Shown here one piece after another: positions 51,447 through 63,920 of a stretch of 64,000 bases of DNA. A program made the position numbers and the translations under genes. Below the pieces are notes generated by a model that was given only the letters and a program-made list of their open reading frames with translations, had not been told where the DNA came from and searched no databases. The number at the start of each line of letters is the position of its first letter. The stretch's first letter is position 1. Source of the stretch: Harmothoe impar (Eukaryota > Annelida > Polychaeta > Phyllodocida > Polynoidae); contig OX381714.1 of the NCBI GenBank assembly GCA_947462335.1, positions 59,875,800-59,939,799 of the forward strand, read 5' to 3'.

Positions 51447-52708
51447 AAGGGTTATGGTGGAGAGGACGTCCAGGCAGACGCCAGTTAATGTGTCAGGGGC
51501 CCAGTGTTATCCCTGTGTATTACCATACGGCAGAATGGGGAGCGGAAAACGCAGAGAACCAGCAAAACGGAAGCTGCTGGCTCCTGCCTCCTTGTGGGAG
51601 GATTTGGTTTCTGGTCCTGCTCAAAATGGAGGCTTAGACCAACTGAAGGTTGGGATTTAAGGCATCAAAAGCCCAATTTGTGCCTAGTTTAGGTTCTTCA
51701 CTCCAACCTTTATTTAAAGCTGTGATATTCGAGTAAAATATGACAGATACAAAAGTAAATCAACTTAGCATGTTTCCCTGTTTGTTGGATGAATAATGAC
51801 ACACCTTATTTACACCTACAGTGAGGTGTGGGATATATGGGGACCTCCTATTGAATGTTATTACACCTCCAAGGTGTGGCACATCATGCTCAAACAACAG
51901 TGACAAATATATCTAAATGTTTTATGCGTAGAACAGCTAGGAATTCTGAAACTGCCCAATGTAAGTAGGGAGCAATTCTGGAATTGCCCTGCGCAGTTCC
52001 GGAATTGTACATGGGCAATTCCGGAACTGAGCTGGTTCCTATTCTGCGCCTGACATACATTCTAAGATAGAAGGGATTCTAAATGTGCGACATATTGTAA
52101 ACTACACACTGCAAATCGGTTGAGATTTGGAATCTGGTCTAACCCAGAGTGGATGCTTAGACCAACTAAAGCTGGGGATTTAAGGCGCCAAAAGCCCAAT
52201 TTGTGTCCAGTTTAAATTCCTCGCCTCCAGCATAGGCTCCCTGTCTGCTGAATGAATATAGATTCTATAAGATAGTACACTGTAAAGAGTTGGTTGCCAT
52301 ATTTGTAGATGTACAGTAGATTTTACTGTACGTGTACAATTGATTGTAGGTAAACAGTAGAATCTACTGTAGATCTAGAGTATGTACTCTACTGTAAATC
52401 CATTCTACTGTAGATTCTGCTGTAGATGTACAGTAGATTCTAATGTGTACATACCCTAACTATTTACAGTGTAGGTATTATAAATGTGTATAATATCATA
52501 AAGCTACACACTGCTGATAAAAATTGTATTTAGCCGAAATGTATATAGACAGATTTGGCATGTTAAACCCACATCAATCCACCATTTAGACCAATGTCAG
52601 CTAACACTGATATTTATGTCAATGATCGATACCAGACCAAAGTTTATCAATGTCGGATTGACTATCTGCCCAAACCTGCCCTTTCAGCATCTCTCCCTAA
52701 CTAGTGAT
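51447..52708. other. Gene-free stretch with a direct repeat and small palindromes
   Basis: 51640-51700 and 52155-52215 are direct repeats (GGGATTTAAGGC, AAAAGCCCAATTTGTG). 51965-52030 has GGAATTG/CAATTCCGG palindromes. 52290-52480 is a cluster of TGTACAGTAGATTCTACTGTA-like inverted words. No gene is seen. Confidence 0.5.
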
Positions 52709-52925
52709 TAACCCATGAAGTGCCACATAATGCTTTGACATGTCCTTTGCCGGCATGAGAGTCCACTCCATCAGTGCTGCATGCACCATGCCGACCCTAT
52801 AGTGTTGATATACTCCCAAATATTAGAATGCAGCACTGGCAACCAACTTGCCAGGGCTGCGTTCATACGTCATGTTGACTAAGGGAAACGCATACTAAGG
52901 CACTATGCGACAATTGAAGGGTTAA
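52709..52925. mobile_element. MITE family A, diverged copy
   Basis: It runs from AACCCATGAAGTGCCACATAATGC to ATGCGACAATTGAAGGGTTAA. Confidence 0.75.
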
Positions 52926-53004
52926 AAGTATCAATAATTCAACTGCTGCTAACCCCAATCTGTCACTGCACCCTCCGGAAGCTAAAACGATGTAGCTTAA
53001 TTAG

Positions 53005-53232
53005 CCTTCTAAGGTACGCGGTATGCCTTCTTAAATGTCGTGTCTTTTTGCTGTGATGATGTACTACTGCAGCAAATCGCCAACACTTTCAGACGCTTTC
53101 AACTAATTATTAGGGTTGTCGTTATAATGCATGGTGGTACCCTTGGCGAGCCGCTCGCCAGGTCTGCATTCAGACATCGCGATCACGAAAGGGCAAAGTA
53201 TATGATAGCATTATGCCGCCCTTAAAGGGTTA
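53005..53232. mobile_element. MITE family A, diverged copy
   Basis: CTTGGCGAGCCGCTCGCCAGG hairpin and TATGCCGCCCTTAAAGGGTTAA end are clear. The left end is weak. Confidence 0.7.
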
Positions 53233-53899
53233 ATAAACAACAAACCAATGCCTGTTACCCAACACTCTGCCGACCCTGGGTGGCCCTAATTGGCCAGCTG
53301 ATAATTAGTCGATCTATAACTAGTCTATATATAGTGCTACCCTGGGCATGATAGTTCCGTTATGGAGCATGGATATCTCATGATTAGGTAGGCATTGATG
53401 TTCTCTTTACCACTGACTGTACCACCAATTGGCGTTAATTTCTACATCCGCTAATCAAATCTACATACAGATATCAAATAACTTTGAACCACCCAGAAAA
53501 TCCTCTCACATCTTAGACTTGCAGAGGGATTGTACCAATTGATTTCTTGGGCCCAATATATGGGGGGGGGGAATAGATCGGTATGGTTAGAATTATCCTA
53601 GGTGCAATATTAGTGCTTATTGTGGGTATGAAGAACCTAATTCATAGTATCTTGGAAATGAAAATGGTTGACCATGGCAACAAATAATCTAAAATTTGAA
53701 TGTTCAATCGAGTCACCAAACCAGATTTCACATTTGTATCACCATATGCATGATTCCCATTAAAATGGGCGATTATCGACCCCATCATACATACATTTAC
53801 ACCACAGTTGGCTGAGAAAACTAAATAAATGGCCTAACTGTATTTTACGTACATGGCTGTATGTTGACGTGGTCTACTGAGCACACTGTCCCACTGTGA
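53233..53899. other. Gene-free stretch
   Basis: AT-rich, with a short poly-G at about 53563. Nothing supported. Confidence 0.4.
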
Positions 53900-54047
53900 G
53901 TGTAAGTCAGATATGATACGTGTGACTAGCTGCATGAGTGTTATAAGCCTTGGACAATGATAATTATCCGTGGCTGACACCTTAGACAATCACCCTGTCC
54001 TTGGCTTATATCACTCATACAGCAAGTGACTTGTATCATATCTACCA
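53900..54047. mobile_element. Short foldback element
   Basis: AGATATGATAC...CATGAGTGTTATAAGCC and GGCTTATATCACTCAT...GTATCATATCT are inverted complements, around GTGGCTGACACC. Confidence 0.75.
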
Positions 54048-54714
54048 TCCAAAGCACCCCTTTATCGCCCATCCCTCTGCCATGCTTGTTCCTATATGAC
54101 ATACAGTAATGACCAGTCTGGATGGTACTGCCCCCTCCTCATAAACTATGCAGTACCCTTACCTCTACTACACACATAACTCATATAGACGGGGGTTTAG
54201 ATGCTGCACTAATCAAACGTTAAGTGGACGGAACACACAGACTATACTTAGAGAACAGTCATTCAAGTCGGGGGGGGGGGACCAAAAGAAATTGGGCCCC
54301 TCGGGGGTACTACTTCTTTGCTCTCGTACCCGCTGCATAACACAGTGCTGGTGTCCCTAAACGAAACATAGTTCTTTGAAAGATGCTCAATTTCGATCAT
54401 AAAAAAATTTCAGATGATTCTGTAATTTAAATACTTGTCCTTCATATATTCCATATTATTTCATGATTATATGATTACATCAAAAGCATGGTGGAGGTAA
54501 GTTTTAAGGCTGATCAGCCAGTAGTCGGCTGAGATGAAAGAAGTGCCCGTAGGACGCGAGGCTAAGGAGTTCCCATTCACTGCATAATCTTTGGCATTTA
54601 TGCAGATTTTCATTGCTTAAAGTCGCTCTTAAAGAGACTTCATGTACAGTAAATGCCATGTTAATGTAAGAAAAGGGTCAAAATGATATTTAAGGAGCTT
54701 TAAGTGGCATAAAC

Positions 54715-54722
<8 letters not shown>
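54048..54722. other. Gene-free stretch
   Basis: Nothing supported; a short G run at about 54271. Confidence 0.4.

Positions 54723-54803
<81 letters not shown>
54723..54803. repeat. TA microsatellite
   Basis: About 40 TA units, nearly perfect. Confidence 0.95.
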
Positions 54804-54808
<5 letters not shown>

Positions 54809-55059
54809 TGCTTAAAGTGTGCCTTTAATCAGTCCAATCTTTGATTAAATGCCAATGTTCATGCAGTGATTGGTAGCATGGAAGGCTCCTGATGAAGACT
54901 AGCACTGTTAACTGGGTGTAAACTGTTGAGCCATGTCTGTGGCGACAACTAACGCAATTGTGCCTGACGGCAATGATGTCTGATAGCATTAGGTGTGGTT
55001 TCACCGTTCTATATATAGCTTATATCGGTAGCACAGCGACCCAGGGTATACTGAATCTG

Positions 55060-55425
55060 GGACCTGCTGGTTGGGCTGACAAAGGCTTCCGTATAATTAC
55101 TCTCGTTCCCAAATCCTTTTGAAGGAAGGCTCTGGTAACTGCTAAATGGTGGGATTTTGCTAGCCCTGGGCAACCCCTGCTGATAGGCTGGAACCAGTGA
55201 ACAGGAACACAAAATGGAACCAGAAAGGCTGATGGTAAAACTACCTAAATCTACCATCATACATTCTGGTTCCATTTCCTGTTCCTGTTCACTGGTTCCA
55301 GCCTACCAGCAGGGGTTGCCCAGACCCAGCAAAATCTCAAGTTCAAGGTCATTTGGCTGTCCCCAGAGCCTTCCTTCGGAAGGGTTTGGGAGCGAGAGTA
55401 CCATATAATGAGCTCACAGCTTGAC
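55060..55425. mobile_element. Foldback element with long arms
   Basis: GGCAACCCCTGCTGATAGGC pairs with GCCTACCAGCAGGGGTTGCC, and GGAACCAGTGAACAGGAACA with TGTTCACTGGTTCC. The outer arms include TTTGAAGGAAGGCTCTGG and CCAGAGCCTTCCTTCGGAAG. Confidence 0.85.
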
Positions 55426-55771
55426 AGGATAGCCCATGTCTTTGGGAAATTAGCAGGGCAATCAAATGTGAGGGGGAGAAGGGAGTTATCTTCACGGGTT
55501 TCCACTGTGAGTTGTAAAACTGGTGGTAAATATGGAAACCAGGACGATGCAAAGTTTATTGATGGTGCCTGTAAATGACACTTAAGTTAGGTGTTGTCAA
55601 TGTTTTCATTGATATTATCAATGTGGACCATAATGACCTCACAGTAGAGGGGCCTGGCCAGCAGGTCGCAGATTGAGTATAGCATCCAGACAACTACTAC
55701 AAATAGAGATAGCTGCCCGCCGCTGTTATTACCCACCATACCGCTACTCTAATCCTACTGAGTTACCCATA
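55426..55771. other. Gene-free stretch
   Basis: Nothing supported is seen. Confidence 0.4.
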
Positions 55772-56096
55772 TAACCCTGTAAGGGCCGCTTAATGCTTTA
55801 ATACATCATGCCCTTAGTCATCATGATTCTTTTAAATATAATTGAATTATTAGAACTAATATGGTGGGGAGAAGGCTTGTTAAATTTGAGCCCCTCTAAA
55901 TATTAATTGAAGTGCATTGCAGGAGGTCAACTCTGCATTGGTGCATCATGCTAATACATCGGAAGTGTCACAATCCAGTATGAATCCGCATGATGCATGA
56001 ATGCAGCCCTCGCGAGTTACTTGCCAGGGCTGCATTCATGCATCATTCCAACAAGGGTATATTACATTAAAGCACTATGCGGCCCTTACATGGTTA
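55772..56096. mobile_element. MITE family A copy with internal insertion
   Basis: It runs from AACCCTGTAAGGGCCGC to TATGCGGCCCTTACATGG. About 100 bp of AT-rich sequence (55830-55930) interrupts the left part. Confidence 0.75.
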
Positions 56097-56301
56097 GCAT
56101 TATGGTTGCTATGTTGGGAGTCTGTGTACAAAGCCCGTCCTGCTCCCACTGTGTGTTTATAGCAGCACACATTCTGCTTGACATTTATTGTCAATACAAT
56201 GCCTCCATGTGATTACCGGTGGGTTTTTGTTGTGGATCCAGCCCGCCACCCCGCGGGTATCGATTTGTTCTATTTTATACACGGTGATCAATACCTACCA
56301 T

Positions 56302-56520
56302 ATAACCCTTTAAAGATGGATGTCGCTAAAAGATGACATTTGTCGTCATGATGCACCAATGCAGCAAGTAACTCCCCTGTGCTGCATTGGTGAATCATGC
56401 TGACCCTTCGAGATTGTCTCAACCCCGTAGGGTCAGCATGATGCTTGAATGCAGTGCTGGAGAGTATACTCGCCAGGGCTGTATTCGTTCATCATGACAG
56501 AGGGTGGTTCCTAAATGGCT
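56302..56520. mobile_element. MITE family A copy
   Basis: AACCCTTTAAAGATGGATGTCGC start, both hairpins, degenerate right end. Confidence 0.8.
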
Positions 56521-56550
56521 AAGGGGTAATATGTAATTCAATGGGAATTG

Positions 56551-56585
56551 TATATATATATATATATTTATATATATAAATATAT

Positions 56586-56679
<94 letters not shown>
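56551..56679. repeat. TA microsatellite
   Basis: About 130 bp of TA repeats with a few AAA/TTT interruptions near the left end. Confidence 0.95.
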
Positions 56680-56681
<2 letters not shown>

Positions 56682-56838
56682 CCGCCCACTCCCATGATTA
56701 TTAGGTTGACTGAGAGGGGACACAGTTAAGGGATGTAATGTGGATTATTTGTAGTCAGTTTACTGTTTATGAGCATGTATACATGTCTGAGTTTACGAGA
56801 CTAGCATCTCTTTATTTCAACTTATTTGTTAGAGTAGC

Positions 56839-57184
56839 TTAACCCTATAGGGACGGCATAATGCTTTAATGCATCATGCCCTTTGTCGTCATGATGCATG
56901 AATGCAGCCCTGGCGAGTAACTGACCAGGGCTGCATTTAACTATCATGCCACCCCTACAGGGTTGAGACACTCCCAAAGGGTCAGCTGGGCCAGGCACGT
57001 GGCAAGCAGTTTCAAAGTAGGGGGGACTGAGGGATATTTTGACCCTTTTTGACCCCTTTTTACTTGACATTTTTGGTTTGACCTTTTTTGTCCCCACTGC
57101 CCCCCCCCCCCCGGTTGCAACGCCCCTGAGTCAGCATGATTCACCAATGCAGTACCGGCGAGTTACTCACTATCCTTTAACGGT
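56839..57184. mobile_element. MITE family A copy interrupted by an insertion
   Basis: ACCCTATAGGGACGGCATAATGC start; ATCCTTTAACGGTTAA end. The insertion at about 56987-57128 is flanked by GTCAGC on both sides. Confidence 0.75.
56987..57128. mobile_element. Unclassified insertion nested in family A, with GTCAGC duplication
   Basis: About 142 bp (GGCCAGGCACGTGGCAAGC ... CCCGGTTGCAACGCCCC) with several GACCCTTTTTGACC words and a poly-C tract, flanked by GTCAGC. Confidence 0.6.
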
Positions 57185-57410
57185 TAATGGCGAGTTACTC
57201 GCCTGTGCTGCACCAAGTTTAAAACTGCACCGTCCTACCTCACGGTTGGGTTGGCCTCTCTGCACTGCTGGTCACGTGACCTATTGGTCGATAGCCCGTA
57301 TTGACCGGATAGTCACCGCGGAATGGAGAAACAATGTTTCAGCGACCCCCGAGCACAATGCTAAAGAATAGCCTCATCCCATTGTGCCCACTGTGGGAGG
57401 TCGATTCTGT

Positions 57411-57648
57411 CTGGGCGGAACATTGCTTCAATGCATCATGCCCTTTGTCGGTATGATGCTTGAATGCAGCCCTGGCGAGTAGCTCGCCTGTGCTGCATTC
57501 AAGCATCATACCGACTCCATAGGGGTGATACTCTCCCGAAGGGTCAGCATGATGCTTGAATGCAGCACTGGCGACTTACTCGCCAGGGTTACATTAATGC
57601 ATGACGATAAGAACAAATTAAATCTCTTTGTTGCCATTAAAGGCTGAA
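57411..57648. mobile_element. MITE family A copy
   Basis: GATGCTTGAATGCAGCCCTGG and its partner hairpin are clear. The termini are diverged (GTTGCCATTAAAGGCTGAA). Confidence 0.75.
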
Positions 57649-58493
57649 TAATAGTGTCCTAACATTACAGCTACTTTAGGAGGTCGATCCTATGCTAACC
57701 GCTGCTGACTCGGCACACACAGTTGGTATTGACACATGGAACAATGGCGAAAATGACAAAGCTCTCCATTCTTTTTGTGGTGGTCAGTGATCCTGTTTAT
57801 TATGAAACTAAGGGCGCACTTTTAAGCCATTTTAGTGCCAATCTTTTAGATAAAATGGGCGACAGACATATTGCTATATGCTGTTCTATAGGCTAAATTA
57901 CCATGTACAGGGTACTGAGTTTGGTCTTGGTGAGAGTGCCGTTCTTCCTGCCGGTGGGGGAACACAGGTCACACATCACGGGGGTCAATGAGGATCAGTC
58001 TAGGTGACCTTGACCTTGTCCTCTGTTGTCATGGTGACCCTGTGGCATTGTGGGAAGGATTCCGCTGATCCGGGCGTGTTTAGGGTTAAGTCTGCCGCTG
58101 ATGCTGGGCGTGCCGGGGGTTAAAGCCTGCTGCCAAGACGCTACCAGCGGGTACCAGCGAAACCGGCAACAGGACGCCCACAGGACGCCGGGTGACAGAT
58201 TGCATCCCCAGCCTGCCAATACCTCCCCCCCCCCCTCTAGGGCCAATACCTCAATCACCCCCCCCCCTCTTGGCCTTATTCCTCCTACCGACACACCCCT
58301 CTACCTATCACTATAGACGTCCCATGCCTCCCCTTGTCTCCCATTTCAATCCTCTACTCTACACTCACCCCCTCCTCATAGGCCTCCTCCTCCTCACCCT
58401 GTACACTGGCCTGGCCCTCCGTGGTATCCCTATACTATACTGTAGGCATCACGCCCCAGCCCTTTTACGACCCCACTGACACCCCTGGCTGTC
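57649..58493. other. Gene-free stretch
   Basis: C-rich around 58200-58400. No gene is supported. Confidence 0.4.
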
Positions 58494-58650
58494 CCATCCT
58501 TATCCTCAACCTTTCCATCCTTATCCACAACCTTTCCATCCTTATCCACAACCTTTCCATCCTTATCCTCAACCTTTCCATCCTTATCCTCAACCTTTCC
58601 ATCCTCATCCTCAACCTTTCCATCCTTATCCTCAACCTTTCCATCCCGCT
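58494..58650 (+). repeat. Minisatellite, 21-bp unit
   Basis: About seven units of CATCCTTATCCTCAACCTTTC. The 98-aa and 63-aa ORFs over it are products of the repeat. Confidence 0.92.
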
Positions 58651-59240
58651 TTTCATCTTATTCTCAACTTTCCCATCTTTATCCGCCTTCCTATCCCCAT
58701 TCCTTTTACTGCCCTAGAGAGTGTAAATTACCTTTATTATGGATCTTACATCTTACTGATTGATTGTGACCTATTATTGATTATTGCCGCCTTACTTTTC
58801 CGCCAGAAATAATAGAGGTTGTATATAGAATCAGATTGTCCGGAAACAGGTGGTGTTCAACCAACATGAAGAATCTGGACGGCCATATTGGGAGACTTGG
58901 CAAAAGACCTGTTTACCAAAAAAAAAAAAAAAATTGTAGCAACAATGAAGGCAACGAGTTTGTATTCTGTGCTGCATACGTGATTCCACCACTGTCCTTT
59001 CAGTCTTTACAATACTGACGTACAACATTGTGAATACAGACATCATCCCTCTATACCCCCCCCCATCCCTGTCCCCCCCCTCCCCCTGCAGCCTGTGAGT
59101 GATGGAGGGGACCCCCCCCCCCCCCTACACCCCCCTCCCCCCATGCATCCCGTGTCTGGTTGGAATACCTGATGCACCCAGGGACCAGGCTGGGTGACTG
59201 GTGTAGGGGTGATGTGACTGGTGAGGCCCTTGATGGGGGT
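58651..59240. other. Gene-free stretch
   Basis: Poly-A at about 58919 and C-rich 59055-59140. Nothing else. Confidence 0.4.
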
Positions 59241-59445
59241 CCCCATGTCGCATGTCGATTTTAAGAAAATGACCATGTCGCATGCCTATGTCACTTAATA
59301 ATACTCATGTCCCTTGTCGATTTTAAGAACTGTCCATGCTCCATGTCATTATCTTTTTAAGCCTCATGACGCATGACACTAGGCCTCATGTCGCATGTCA
59401 ATTTTAAGAAATGTGCATGTCACCATATCGACTTTAGGGGTCTAC
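59241..59445 (+). repeat. CATGTCGATTTTAAGAA degenerate tandem repeat
   Basis: Five or six units of ATGTCGCATGTCGATTTTAAGAA, each about 35-45 bp. The same core unit is at 6420-6620. Partly inverted GGTGTAGGGGTGA words flank the array. Confidence 0.65.
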
Positions 59446-59623
59446 AGTCATACTGGTGGGCCGGGGTGTAGGGGTGACACTGACAAGTTGAAGTCTAGAT
59501 GTACCACCATACTATATACTGTACCGCTGTGTATAACAGACTATACATTGGGAGATATAATTACCTACTATGATTATACAAGACCTGTGCTCATATAACA
59601 TCAACTTTTAGTGTTTTAGTGCT

Positions 59624-59876
59624 TAGCCCTTTAAGGACGATGTCACTAAAAGAGGATATTTGTCTTCATGATGCACCAATGCAGCCCTGGCGAATAAATC
59701 GCCAGTGCTGCATCGGTGCATCATGACGACCCTACGGGAGTGTCTCAACCCTGTTAGGGGTGACACGATGCTTGAATGCAGCACTGTGGAGTTATTTGCC
59801 AGGGCTGCATTCATGCATCATGACGACCAAGGGCGTCCAAGGGCATTGAGGCATCATGCCGTCCTTAAAGGGTAAA
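59624..59876. mobile_element. MITE family A copy
   Basis: It runs from AGCCCTTTAAGGACGATGTCAC to CATGCCGTCCTTAAAGGGTAAA with both hairpins. Confidence 0.88.
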
Positions 59877-60023
59877 ATGATCTTTCACGACCCCCCCCCC
59901 CCCCCGTCTCCTGAATGTATATGTGCTGCACCAAGCGACATTGTAACACGGCTTTTAACGACATTTATACTTCTAGTTATAACACCCCCCCCCCCCCACC
60001 CATCACCTGGCTTTCCTCATGTT

Positions 60024-60558
60024 GACCCTCTAATGACCACATAGTGCTTTAATGCACTATTCCCTTTGTCATCATGATGCATGAATGCTACGCTGCCGGG
60101 CAACTAGCCAGGGCTTCATTTATACATCATGCCGACCCCACAGGGGTTGACACAATTCTGCAGGGTCGATATAAATGCAGTGAGTATTCTCGCTATCATG
60201 ACTAGGCCAAATAAAAAAGGAGGTGTGTTTCAGGTTACCCGACCCTACTTAGCAAAACAGGGCCGACCCTAGACATTTTTATCCAATTTTGAGAAAATGT
60301 TTATATTTGAAGTAACTTTGGGGTCATTTCACAGTCAATTTGATAGTCCATAAGTCAACGTCCTCGTCAGCGAGTCACCACTGAAGTTTACAAATCAATT
60401 TTTGGGTACTTTTCAGGCCAAAGTGAAAAAAAGAAATAAAAAAAGAAATCCGACCTAACCTACCTAGATTTGCAGACTATGTAACCTGAGACACACCTTT
60501 TTTTTGGCCCTACCAACGATATATCCCATTAAAGCGGTATGCGGCCCTTAACGGGTTA
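60024..60558. mobile_element. MITE family A copy split by a family B MITE
   Basis: The left part ends at 60204; the right part is 60510-60558 (to ATGCGGCCCTTAACGGGTTAA). Confidence 0.75.
60205..60509. mobile_element. MITE family B, nested in family A
   Basis: GGCCAAATAAAAAAGGAGGTGT..TTTCAGGTTAC pairs with GTAACCTGAGACACACC...TTTTGGCC. Flanking CTA on both sides may be the target duplication. Confidence 0.85.
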
Positions 60559-60984
60559 ATAAGCCCCGCCCATACAAGGCCCCGATGTATGAGGTTGGAT
60601 AAAGAGTGGCCGTATTTATAACTCTGTAACTTGATGCCCTGCGACTAAAAGGTTGTCGTACATGTAACCACTCTCCAAGCAGAGGTTTCATCCACTACTA
60701 CCGCCACTATTTCATCTCTGCCCAAATGGCATCCAATCACCCTCAAATCTTACCTATGTCGTATTTCTATGATTACAATACATTTAACTTTTCAGATATT
60801 AGTAGGGAAATAAATTATGAATTATAGTATTGCCAGCCATGGTTTTGTGGCAGAAATTGAAGAACTATTGGGAACTATTTTTCGTGTAGGTAGACTGCAG
60901 CTGTGATGCGGATATATACAAGCAGGTGAGTAGCAGTTTTCTTACCTTCCCCGACAGAAGAGTTCCTAAAGTCCATACACAGAT
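60559..60984. other. Gene-free stretch with a repeat also present at about 10850-11070
   Basis: CATCTCTGCC, CAATCACCCT, TTTATA/ATTACAAT, CAGATATTAGTAGG and ATCTATTTTT-like words occur in the same order at both sites. The element is unnamed and diverged. Confidence 0.45.
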
Positions 60985-61200
60985 AATCTAAATCCTCCGG
61001 CCCTTAGTCTATAGTGGCTATCCCAGGTTAGTCAGGCATGATTAAGTGCTATTCAAAAAAGACTGAGACAAAGCAATATATGACTAATACCTTACTTAAA
61101 AGCCGAATGCTCATTGGAATGGAGAACACTAAGGTGAGTTAGTCAGAACTGACCAACCTGACAATATGAACTAACCTAGGTTTGTCGATTAGCGAGGCAA
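60985..61200 (-). mobile_element. Interspersed repeat family E copy, inverted
   Basis: The complement of the family E words is readable: CTGACCAACCTGACAATAT, AAGTGCTATTCAAAAA and GTGGCTATCCCAGG. Confidence 0.7.
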
Positions 61201-61715
61201 GAAATGACTAACTAAGTTAGGTTCTAGGGACTGATTTGTTAGCCAGTACTGACTGATTTTGGAGCCTAACGATTATAACTGAGAGGTTGAGGCAGAGATG
61301 AGGTACACCTCTCTGACAGGAGAGTGCCATGTAATGATACGTGTAATATGATGGGGAGACCTTTACAGGCGGCTCAGTCTGATGCTGGTAAACATGTCAG
61401 CATTCATACAGCCTCACAGACAGGTGACCAGGGTCCATAACAGTGCAATACATGTCATGGCGCTGTGATTCTTTCAGAACTTTTGCAAACATTTTTTCAA
61501 TGTCCATGCTTACCAGTAGGTACTCAACATTAAGGCTTTCAAATTTGGGATATTTCGCACTTTTCCTATATTTGATAGCCCAAAAGAGGATTTCCCATGG
61601 TTTATTTTGCCTCTGGCCGCTGGGAACACCGCTCTCCCGTCCCCCCAAAAACATTTGCTGTAAAAGTCTGCAATCCAACACAGAAAGAAGAAACCGCGTC
61701 AAAAGGGAGTCCAGG
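61201..61715. other. Gene-free stretch
   Basis: ORFs of about 95-101 aa overlap on both strands at about 61400-61730, with no recognisable domain. Not called. Confidence 0.4.
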
Positions 61716-61885
61716 TTGCCTCCAGAATGACTCCCCTCTTTAGGGGAGCCCAGGCTGCTTGTGACTCCCTGGACTACCTAAAGGAATCAACTGGGGGAGT
61801 CACATAGTTCCCTGACTCACCTAAGGGAGTCACATGAGGACCTGGGTTTCCCTAAAGAGGGGAGTCATTCTGGAGGCAGCCTGGA
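61716..61885. mobile_element. Foldback element
   Basis: GCCTCCAGAATGACTCCCCTC pairs with GAGGGGAGTCATTCTGGAGGC. The interior holds several GGGAGTCACA words in both orientations. Confidence 0.88.
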
Positions 61886-63150
61886 CGCGGGTTTTTTTCT
61901 CTGTGAAAAATCAAAATAAGGTGGCCTGAATAGGAACGTGGTCAGGGAATTCTGGTGGATTGCTTTCTAATGTGAAACTAGAATCTAGAAATATATATGT
62001 GTGTACTAAACTCTGCTCCCCTGAATCTTGGCCCCAACATGTCATACAAGGTCTCTGGGAATTTCCTTATCTTAACTCAGCTTCTCACCATGTATGACAT
62101 CCTTATCCGGCCCATATTGCCATATTGACAGAGATTTATTGGGAATGATGTATTTATTCATCAAAATCCTTCATATATATACTAAGAAGCTCTATCTCTA
62201 TATATAGCCCGAATCCAGTGAGCCCAAATCATTTCTACATACCACAGGTTTCCATACCATGAGTTTTAAGCCAATATAAACCTTAGACCAAATATTTCCT
62301 ACCAAAGCTTCCTAGATGAATACACATATAGGCCAAATCCACAAAGCCAATATCCAGATATTGACAGTAATTTGTCATAAAACGATAGACCTCCCCTGAT
62401 TCCCTGGGGTGTATTTCGAATCCTCAGGTGGATTCACAACGACTGTCGGCTTTTCACCCGGTGCCAGAAATATTGATTTCCGGCGTTTTCCCGGGGTATA
62501 TCCCTCCGCTGCCGCAGTGGACCCCACAATGCACTTTGATTTTCTGGGTGGCTAGGTGCATATGTATCAGAGGTCAGAGGTCAATAATTGGTTTGATAGA
62601 TCACCGACAGGGGGCGCAACAGGCAAGGATGAACTCCGGGGGGCAGGGTCACGGAACAGCTCGATATCTGAGTATATTCCATGACTCCTATCAATGATTA
62701 ATTGAATCTATCTGTGAAGCAATCTGACAACAAGGCATGAACTCATTAAGGGCAGCTTAGTACAAATTTAGACTGGTATATGTAATCAAAAGACGTAATC
62801 CCTTTTGGATGTATTCCAATACAAATGTCTAGACTGTCGATGAAAGTAAATCCAGCTATGGTACATATATTTGATAACATATCAGTAGCTGGTCCTTTCC
62901 CTAGCCATATTCCAGATTATTCATATATATGAGTTAATAATAGCATATATATACAGTAGCAAGACCTTAGCTGTGCACCCAAACAGGACCAATCACGTAT
63001 ATATATATATGGAGTAAACACACAGTATGTAAGGGCTAACTGTATGATTAAGTAGCAGGAAGTGACTGGCGGCACACTGATGTGGGAGATGGGAGTGACT
63101 CAGCGGTAAGCAAGAGGCGGCCACACACCTGCCGGGGGGGGGGGGTGGTC
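61886..63150. other. Gene-free stretch
   Basis: AT-rich with short TATATA runs. No gene or known repeat is recognised. Confidence 0.4.
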
Positions 63151-63404
63151 TAGGGGAGTGTTCATTTATTAATTACAGGGGCGGGGGGTGAGATTTCGCA
63201 CAGAGGCGCGAAAATCTTGTACGTCCCCTCCATCAAGCGAACGTGGAATATTTTGCGCTCCCCTCACCGAAAATGTTTCTCCCCCCCCCCTTTAAACTAT
63301 AGTAACGTGTGTTGGGTTTTTTCTGCTAAAATGGGGCATCATTTTTAGCGCCCCCTCCCCAAACCCACCATCCCCCCTGTAACTAATGAATAAACACTCC
63401 CTAA
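63151..63404. mobile_element. MITE family C copy
   Basis: TAGGGGAGTGTTCATTTATTAAT and ATGAATAAACACTCCCTA ends; the interior matches 17468-17799 (TTTAAACTATAGTAACG, CAAACCCACC). Confidence 0.82.
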
Positions 63405-63514
63405 GGACTGGTGTGTGTGTGTAGGCAGGGGGAGGGGGGTAAGTACTTAGACATTAGTGGGAGGGGAGTGAGGAATAACCAGCCTGATAGATGTCAACAA
63501 CACACAGTGGCGTC

Positions 63515-63920
63515 AATGAACTCTATAGCGAGAATTCGGGTGGCTCTATCTGCGCGGCCATGTTAGTTCTGAGCTCAGGATCCCTCATGAGGCAGTGACT
63601 AGACACCCACACACCACAGCTTGCTAGGAATAGGCTGAATTACGAGAGCGGAACCAAGATCTCGCGAGATTGCCTGTGTCAATGTACGCACACACAGATT
63701 GGGGGAACAGGGCCACACCAGATATATTGTTATAACGATAATTCAGGCGGATCCGTGTGGGTGGCCATGTTAGTTCTGTCCACGGAATAACCCACAAGAT
63801 TTAGCCTGGTACCACACTCTCAACGACCATAGTTGCCAGGAACAAGTTACAGTCCGAGAGTAGAACCATGATCTCACGAGATTGCCGGTGTCAGTGTAAA
63901 CACAGCGGACAAGTTCACTC
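63515..63920 (+). repeat. Diverged tandem duplication, about 206-bp unit
   Basis: GGCCATGTTAGTTCTG at 63557 and 63763, then CCA.ATCTC.CGAGATTGCC.GTGTCA.TGTA in both units. Confidence 0.8.

Noticed and set aside
58421..58717. 98-aa ORF rich in Ile, Leu and Asn
   Set aside because: It consists of the 21-bp minisatellite read as a heptapeptide repeat.
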